NCBI GenBank assembly: GCA_001643675.2
Contig: LSRY02000003.1
Span: 306,001-370,000 of the forward strand
Length of the DNA stretch: 64,000 nt
Direction of reading: 5' to 3'
DNA from: Monocercomonoides exilis
Lineage: Eukaryota; Preaxostyla; Oxymonadida; Polymastigidae
The notes under the pieces were generated by a model. That model was not told where the DNA came from, made no database searches, and saw nothing but the letters and a program-made list of their open reading frames with translations. A program made the translations under genes and the position numbers. Positions 61,301 through 64,000 of the stretch are shown in pieces; position 1 is the first letter of the stretch; the number at the start of each line of letters is the position of its first letter.

Positions 61301-61390
61301 GTGATGACGATGTCAGATGCAGTGGAGGTGGTGGAAACACGAAGAGAAGAGGGGAATGAAGGGGATGACAACAAAGAGAATGAAGGATAA
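52340..61390 (+). CDS. Secreted beta-helix repeat receptor-like protein with TM segment and degenerate kinase-like tail
   Basis: One open frame of 3,016 residues, no intron needed. The N-terminus MNLIFLFTCAALLNGFAVVD is a signal peptide. Residues about 100-2560 carry many Gly-Gly-Gly/Ala turns and Cys-rich strands (YCGGAIGC, KGGGVFVT, GRGGGMMI) typical of right-handed parallel beta-helices. They are organised in modules separated by five Cys-Gly-...-Cys-x-S/T-I/V boundaries near residues 594, 955, 1321, 1680 and 2081, about 360-400 apart. A membrane segment at about 2579-2602 is followed by RWRKAK. The cytoplasmic tail ends in a kinase-like region (about 2756-2985) with RWKAPEL and FSIGMMLWECLTLEIPFGE, equivalent to the APE motif and subdomain IX, but no Gly loop, VAIK Lys, HRD or DFG. 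It is probably a surface adhesin or sensor with a pseudokinase. Homologous fragments lie at 3351-5289 and 6571-10320. Confidence 0.85.
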   Translation: MNLIFLFTCAALLNGFAVVDEQGANELKLNVYSPNEHILNRQLSYDRSDEILDGLNNHSFDANDNVNKYKITDKDAETLVLMQKRSDHFSKEKRRELKDLNNHELNVSWQLKTIGDSKRVFRNQRSTVMAMVNFGNSSCEMKYLSFLKEERRSLMLINDLSTVLVHCCSVYQRGASSDYLFTLNEGYLILSNTSYMSAEFAEIIEPFVGCDKMSSEKTKKDLKIIDSDFSSFSLGRSTSLLASTDIWKISVFNCHFSNISQRARIQNNYNSMGNSKNDYSFAGCVVEKVDSPLGGGLVEGMHSGYNHFFAWNSSYSQCVRRENTDPVIGKKNMTRQTFSSGDATFVECDFNNVSTDDSIYSCGGAILFNSSGLLNVTLCKFHIYHAAYCGGAIGCRENGKNFAISLSTFDSCSSEASGGCIDFCYVSTVSLKSINCSNSSTKHIGGGVFFDHNEYRGIIDFCNFFSCRKNTTQLNGGGSIAIYNQGAITLSDSSICNGYSENNGAGISWDSHTGITYSLVVFCFFSNNTAANTGHDVFIAEGWTNIVETTFTHCRSRTNASSKRIVKGSIEHDNWIPKVFFNPVFVNSQEGLDHKACGLVKEGDGYGRRCKTIEYGMNVLDADGSGNEVIIEFGDYEENKFDVGKMRIAFEGKGKAQVVVLNRSPNGESLVAIGSGKGSFRNMTFVCGKNPSSHLMEVLAEEGILNMCECVITTLRNEEGSVLTASLMIVQKGSVSFDSVEINGISFSSVPAFGIRGESSLSFQMKGVNVNGISRMSGDGSVICGNLVNGMKVNVSGGMMRNCECENGCGGGMWIQLSEGSQMEIGNVSSESVIENIENETFSSCSCVGKGYGVGGYGGAIYLDVVDGNCAFCIRYVSFENCQAEKGNNIFVNAKCLRDVVNKATFGFEFERMADRDLLGFEDGCREECVPLLPFMMEAGDVGFVGGEKSMDFSRCGLEQYPCSSIKRVVELWYGAVSRTIRIKNGFVLCEEVVMESQFWNVSGTIGDTAVEVVVPPALQFDSECLIHISSGALLKDLCFSLPSSLSPASSFVISSSNVLSVSDCSIEPSTDNLLNEIECCVFHIDGGELHMAGFSNKGPMNTLSDPIIRCAGESSAELSNCVLTGISRRNGGGSCLERSCDKKENENSDTSIVDVIIITNCTFSECVVEEKNGFGGGMKISIGNDEDVAINESTTFDGCKAENETDSNGKGGGVFVTMMSQECGFAIGQNVQFSIMLENVASYGKDVFVSCGSAVLLESKVNNSSFSFFDARTIPSDVLKLSGSEKGIESGVIPLFVYLCTMGTKVLVDGSGGNGKDHNHCGFDGFRCLTVDYCANSRISESSKEIEVISSSSITKEITGPSFGVSISGRIVSSDGERMRVNVSDEGSDTQDWLVGCSSSLTMSRLSFVVKGQLKSRRSAFIHSTSTLNITSCSVSFEREALTDGKIGYNVICIEGGGLVVDGFAMEGLVTMNGKSPISMSDGVKLEILNSRVSGVEVTGGNGGGCLNFVMKEEGGSVNIEESNISSRCSGGSEMKGGGMMISVGNGGILRMKGVKLSGCEVPSEDREEGGRGIGGGIFIELPNQMGTFSLESMTFAGCSALKGKNVFVSGWNLSEIVNMELFKWEMNEEELKSLDELCGWERKTTGEEGYVIPLVVYLWDNWSRDGYVSERKGGDFSGCGYSEAPCSSVDHLFSLRFGSLGEGESRINIVGTGELNREISFQIPPSLMETPVVTIEGEKKGTVLKVGEMDASGEGESMVVSNVHLSFTNLLFSLLNEFSYHLSLIHSTSSATSLSIMRCSFVCKDSTKETKYCLMKVDGGSLTIVDVTLSQFNLAKGFVEFTTDVKSADVMNMTISNTTISGNSFLSLGQSLPSNMLIDQAKENTIQIVRVNDSSFTNITCLENRASVMSVGSFSIGMECVVEGCVLTKCMSERSKEGGGMKVCLKRGESELKVSGCSFGMCVCSTVNGRGGGMMIDALDPNGECSNTEMPPLGLRLENIRFMMNDAFAGKDVFIRCDSIASQVNEKLFSLDFSQEALKEENSMCGRDPINEIDVDLIPLVTFFHSAQVFVNGSGSDGGGCGTQSSPCASINCGVDHIQEGVMNAILIECEGFVTKECVIGDLVVNSFKKTLAIVRLNSKIEKSAEKDCIMEFVNECSVERCSFQFEDSFEATHSFIMKVKNGITKIQECEFFSYSTTEEMKLNSSIVSVESGELKISETTFKNIHSTISVLSFCEESNMTIDETIISNIECEGNVVSVGGKAKVVMKEIVVENLTLLLKGCVIRIEDAEKEVSMLNVSFEKCVNSEDKGSMTHIKQSKDVRVDACVFDGETEIEVANEENNRKEGLCKWNGSLVDVEKSKVEMRETTIRNGKGGGLWVSGGNVKIEKGEFENNNPLIEGYPSARRNVICEGNSELDVVSVKGGDGIEKNTSLWILDGGCELGGITSERGSSFFIPFLEEVKNLTRSNGNLELMIRGKLLLPCNLSLKISMKDGDEEEIVRKGIEEEGFVSENEIHSIISCSELEKVREETEVSVCIVFGKDDSPSSTDPFILKNRSESVGKGDERIVEGRKEGKSYLLLIVIIMASILLIVLIVSVIVTIRWRKAKNENKDPREIVNDTVKKDPKLIEMVTMEMSPEAQWRRAEREAEKKNEERIKKRVYAKSLGHSESSEHLLSESGSTEYILGRDSDKIPDWALEKEEEEEIRKRSPSPSISSTCSTDSDSTFVRGEDLCPTTSSMSNLVDAMACSSPHEKLIVDLRDSLFMLLHGRNKTKEMAIGSLKEREQTAAQILFWVANLALHSFDEMENPLQSLANLSPHIVLFSEHMVICIVMHSDLLSDDDSDSSSISSSTVATSASDDDDDDSDSLPSSAFEEDEDAFKKECLRWKAPELQVNKKRDATKESVAFSIGMMLWECLTLEIPFGEYAAEVAGEKIGMFEMPNMAGAEGSSLWSVVKGCVEQEASRRMKLVEVKRELISHFPKDALVMTMSDAVEVVETRREEGNEGDDNKENEG

Positions 61391-62467
61391 TGCAATTGAG
61401 AAAAAAATGAGATGAAAGGGGAAATGATTTAAAAGAAGAGTTAAAAATGTGTGAGAATTGTGAATGAGAACACACTGAGATGAAAGGTGCGTTAGCAGAT
61501 CCTGCTTTATGAAGGAATGAATTTGAGAAATATGAAAATGAAAGAGATATTTTCATTGATTGCTTTTGCTTTCGCATTGTATTTTGTTTTTCGTTTATTT
61601 GAAGTTTTTTCAGATTTTAGTGATTTTTGAGTGTTTTTTTATATTTTTTGTGTGAGTTTGATTTGTTGAGAAATCACATCTTATTTTGTTTGAAAAGTGC
61701 TTCAATGAAGGTTGGAGTGCGTGTGATAAATAGTCTTCTTTTGAATAGGCATATATCTTGCGTAGATGTTTGAGTGTCACAATCTTTATTTTTTGTTGAT
61801 TCCTTCCAGCAATTTCTTCTTCTTCTTCTTTATTGTTATATTTAAATTTATATTTATATACATACAACAACGTTTTTCAAATGAGGTTATGAGCATACAG
61901 CTGCGAGCATGCTTTCAATTGAAGCATTGGCAGCATGTGGCTTGGAGAGGAGAAAAGAATGCTCAGCAACTTTATTTTGGTTGAGACTGATTTTTAATTC
62001 GCATTTATATTGAGGAGGTTAATTTCTTGTTTTCGTTTTCGTTTTCGTTTCACACATGGACGAGTTTGTGTTGCACTGTTTGCCAAAGCACAATTTGATG
62101 ATGATGTGATATTGGCTGCTGTCCTGAGATTTTTTTGCCATTGCGTTGTTTTGGGTGACTGTTTTTCTTTGAACATTTTCTTGTAATTTCTGATGTTTTT
62201 GTTTGAAGTCAATATTTATCACCTTGAAGATGTGTTCATCGATTTGTGAGTTTGTTGGGGAAGGAGATTGAGAAATGTGTTTGTTTCCTCTTTTCTTTCC
62301 CTTTCAAGGCTCACAGATTTATGATGGCGATTGAAAAGGATAAGATTGATGGAGATTCTGATATACAAATGCCTCTTATCTGAAAAGCAAGATGTAATTA
62401 TCAATTGATTTTTGTTATTCGTTTGAAAATCATTTCAAAATGTTTTATTTATTTATTGAAAAATATA
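61391..62467. other. 3' flank, no supported gene
   Basis: AT-rich. A short tandem tract of gttttc units lies at about 62032-62050. Confidence 0.4.
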
Positions 62468-63020
62468 CACCAAAAACAATTCTAATTCGAAAAAAAATAA
62501 TTCATTTTCGTAAAAGAATAATTCAAAATCAAAAATTGATTATTCAAATTCGTAATTTATTAATTCGATTTAGAAAAAGAATACTTCATTTTCGAAATTC
62601 ATTTAAAACTGAAATTTTTAATTTTTCTCGAGAATGGATTTCAGAAAAGTTCAAGTTGTTTTTTAATCGTTCAAATATTATTACTCAAATAACTTTTTTT
62701 TAAATAAAAATATGAATCAAATCAATTTTTTGAATTTTTTTTTTTCTTTTTCGAAAATCATCACTGAAATGATAAAAATTTCAAAAAATTCATTCTATGG
62801 AATAACAAAAAAAAAAAAAAATATTTTTTTAAATTTCAATCACGTTTATTGAAAAATAAAAATTTAGAATTTTTTTCCCAATAGACAAAAATTTTTTTCT
62901 TTGGTAAAAATATTAATATCATCTCTTTCTTTTATATGATAATGAATTCATTTTCTTTTCAAATGAACTTCAAAATTTAATATTTTCTGTCAAAATGAAT
63001 GAAAATTATTTGAAGAAAAT
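62468..63020. repeat. Type C repeat, third copy (right end uncertain)
   Basis: Starts caccaaaaacaattctaatt and continues with aattcg/cgtaat alternation as in the 29332 copy. It then has tctcgagaatggatttcaga (shared with the other copies) and, near 62935-62980, aatgaattcattttcttttc as in the 16034 copy. The inverted right terminus was not found, so the copy is diverged or truncated. Confidence 0.55.
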
Positions 63021-63239
63021 ACAGAATTTTTCATTGGGTGCCCATTTTATCTTGACCTCTATTTTTTATCTCAACCACTTTTTTTTGTAACTAATATTTG
63101 CTTTTTTGATTTGTGAAAAGGCTGAAAACAAAAACAAATTAAATTGACTTCTTGACATTTTTGTTTTTCAGAATTCTGTTGAAAAAAACTTGAAATTTTT
63201 ATGTTAAAAAAAAATATTTAAATTTTTTATTAATTTTAG

Positions 63240-63332
63240 GACCCAGATCAAAGACTTGCTGACTTTGAAGCGAATATTTCATACCGAATGTTTTCAGCCA
63301 CAGCATCAGCATTCCACATTCCTATATTATAA
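63240..63332 (+). CDS. Possible terminal exon of an unidentified gene
   Basis: A 31-codon stretch starting directly after ttattaattttag and ending in TAA at 63330-63332, translating DPDQRLADFEANISYRMFSA and on to FHIPIL. Composition differs sharply from the AT-rich surroundings and reads like conserved protein. Upstream exons could not be assembled from the AT-rich region before it, so it may be a relic or a chance stretch. Confidence 0.3.
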   Translation, partial: DPDQRLADFEANISYRMFSATASAFHIPIL

Positions 63333-64000
63333 TTTTAATTTGTTTTCAACATTTTCAATTTAATTTTTGACCTTTTTTTCTCATTTCACTGTTTTTGCTT
63401 AAAACACGATTATTAATATTAACAAGTGTTTATGTCAAATTTTATATAAATGAAAAAAATACACAAAGTCTTAATTATCGTTTATTTGTATTAAGTTTTG
63501 AAATGAAAAGGAACTTTTCAAGAATATTAACAAAAAAGCAAGTATATATGATTTATTTGTTATTATAATTACCAAACATCAACAAACAAATTATCATTTT
63601 TTCATTCAAGAATCGTTTTATTTTTATAATGTTTATTTATCATTTCAATAAATTTCAAAACAAATTCATATTTGTCCTTTAAATCGTGTTTTTTGAAAAA
63701 ATGTGTGAAATGAGAAAAAATGAAAAAAAAACAAGTTGTGAAAGTTCAAAACAAGTTCAACTTATAAAAAAGAAACGATGTATTATGATATGAAAGCTTA
63801 AAACTTCCGATAAAAAATATTCGCTGGAAAAGCAGCAAGTCAATGATCAAAACAAAAAATTATTATTATCCTTGATCTTTTTGTAAAACAAGAAATATTG
63901 AAAAAAAAATATAGAATAAGGAAATTAAAACATTTCAAACATTTCTGGTTATTTTTTATTTATCGCAGGCTTGTGTAAAGCTAAAAGTATAGCAAAAAAG
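63333..64000. other. AT-rich end of window
   Basis: No gene recognised. Confidence 0.35.

Overview
This looks like nuclear DNA of a protist, most likely an oxymonad-type (preaxostylan) anaerobic flagellate such as Blattamonas or a relative. The sequence shows AT-rich intergenic DNA, standard stop codons, short GT-AG introns (47 to about 160 bp), very large genes with homopolymeric serine tracts, and a secreted beta-helix / single-membrane-pass / kinase-like protein present as one complete gene and several broken copies. The organism call is inference from recalled features of those genomes; no search was possible.

Layout. The first 30.5 kb is a graveyard of mobile and decayed DNA. It starts with the end of a D5-like primase-helicase from a virus-like or Maverick/Polinton-like element (1-779). 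Next is a clean transposon-like unit (2360-6016) with 323-bp identical terminal inverted repeats and an 8-bp target duplication AATGTTTG, carrying only a fragment of the beta-helix gene family. Broken beta-helix genes follow (6571-10320), partly enclosed by a second inverted-repeat pair. Then come decayed copies of an unrecognised coiled-coil gene family (11446-14730 and 25150-26260, possibly 23160-24700), a nested array of small inverted-repeat elements (15.5-17.2 kb), and a transposase gene with a ubiquitin-specific-protease-like domain embedded in it (18788-22653, minus strand).

From 30.8 kb the window becomes gene dense and intact: a MYND-finger gene (minus, 2 exons), a divergently transcribed 6-exon dolichyldiphosphatase-like PAP2 gene, a roughly 5,500-residue poly-Ser gene (5 exons) whose ends resemble HPS3 of the BLOC-2 complex, and a 3,016-residue beta-helix membrane protein with a degenerate kinase-like tail. 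The last 2.6 kb is AT-rich and holds another repeat copy and one possible terminal exon.

How it fits together: the housekeeping block (protein N-glycosylation lipid recycling, endosomal trafficking candidate) is separate from the repeat block. The beta-helix family links the two: the complete gene is at the right end, and fragments of its relatives sit inside inverted-repeat elements at the left end, which suggests transposon capture of gene pieces in this family. The most unusual items are the gene-fragment-carrying TIR element and the USP-transposase chimera.
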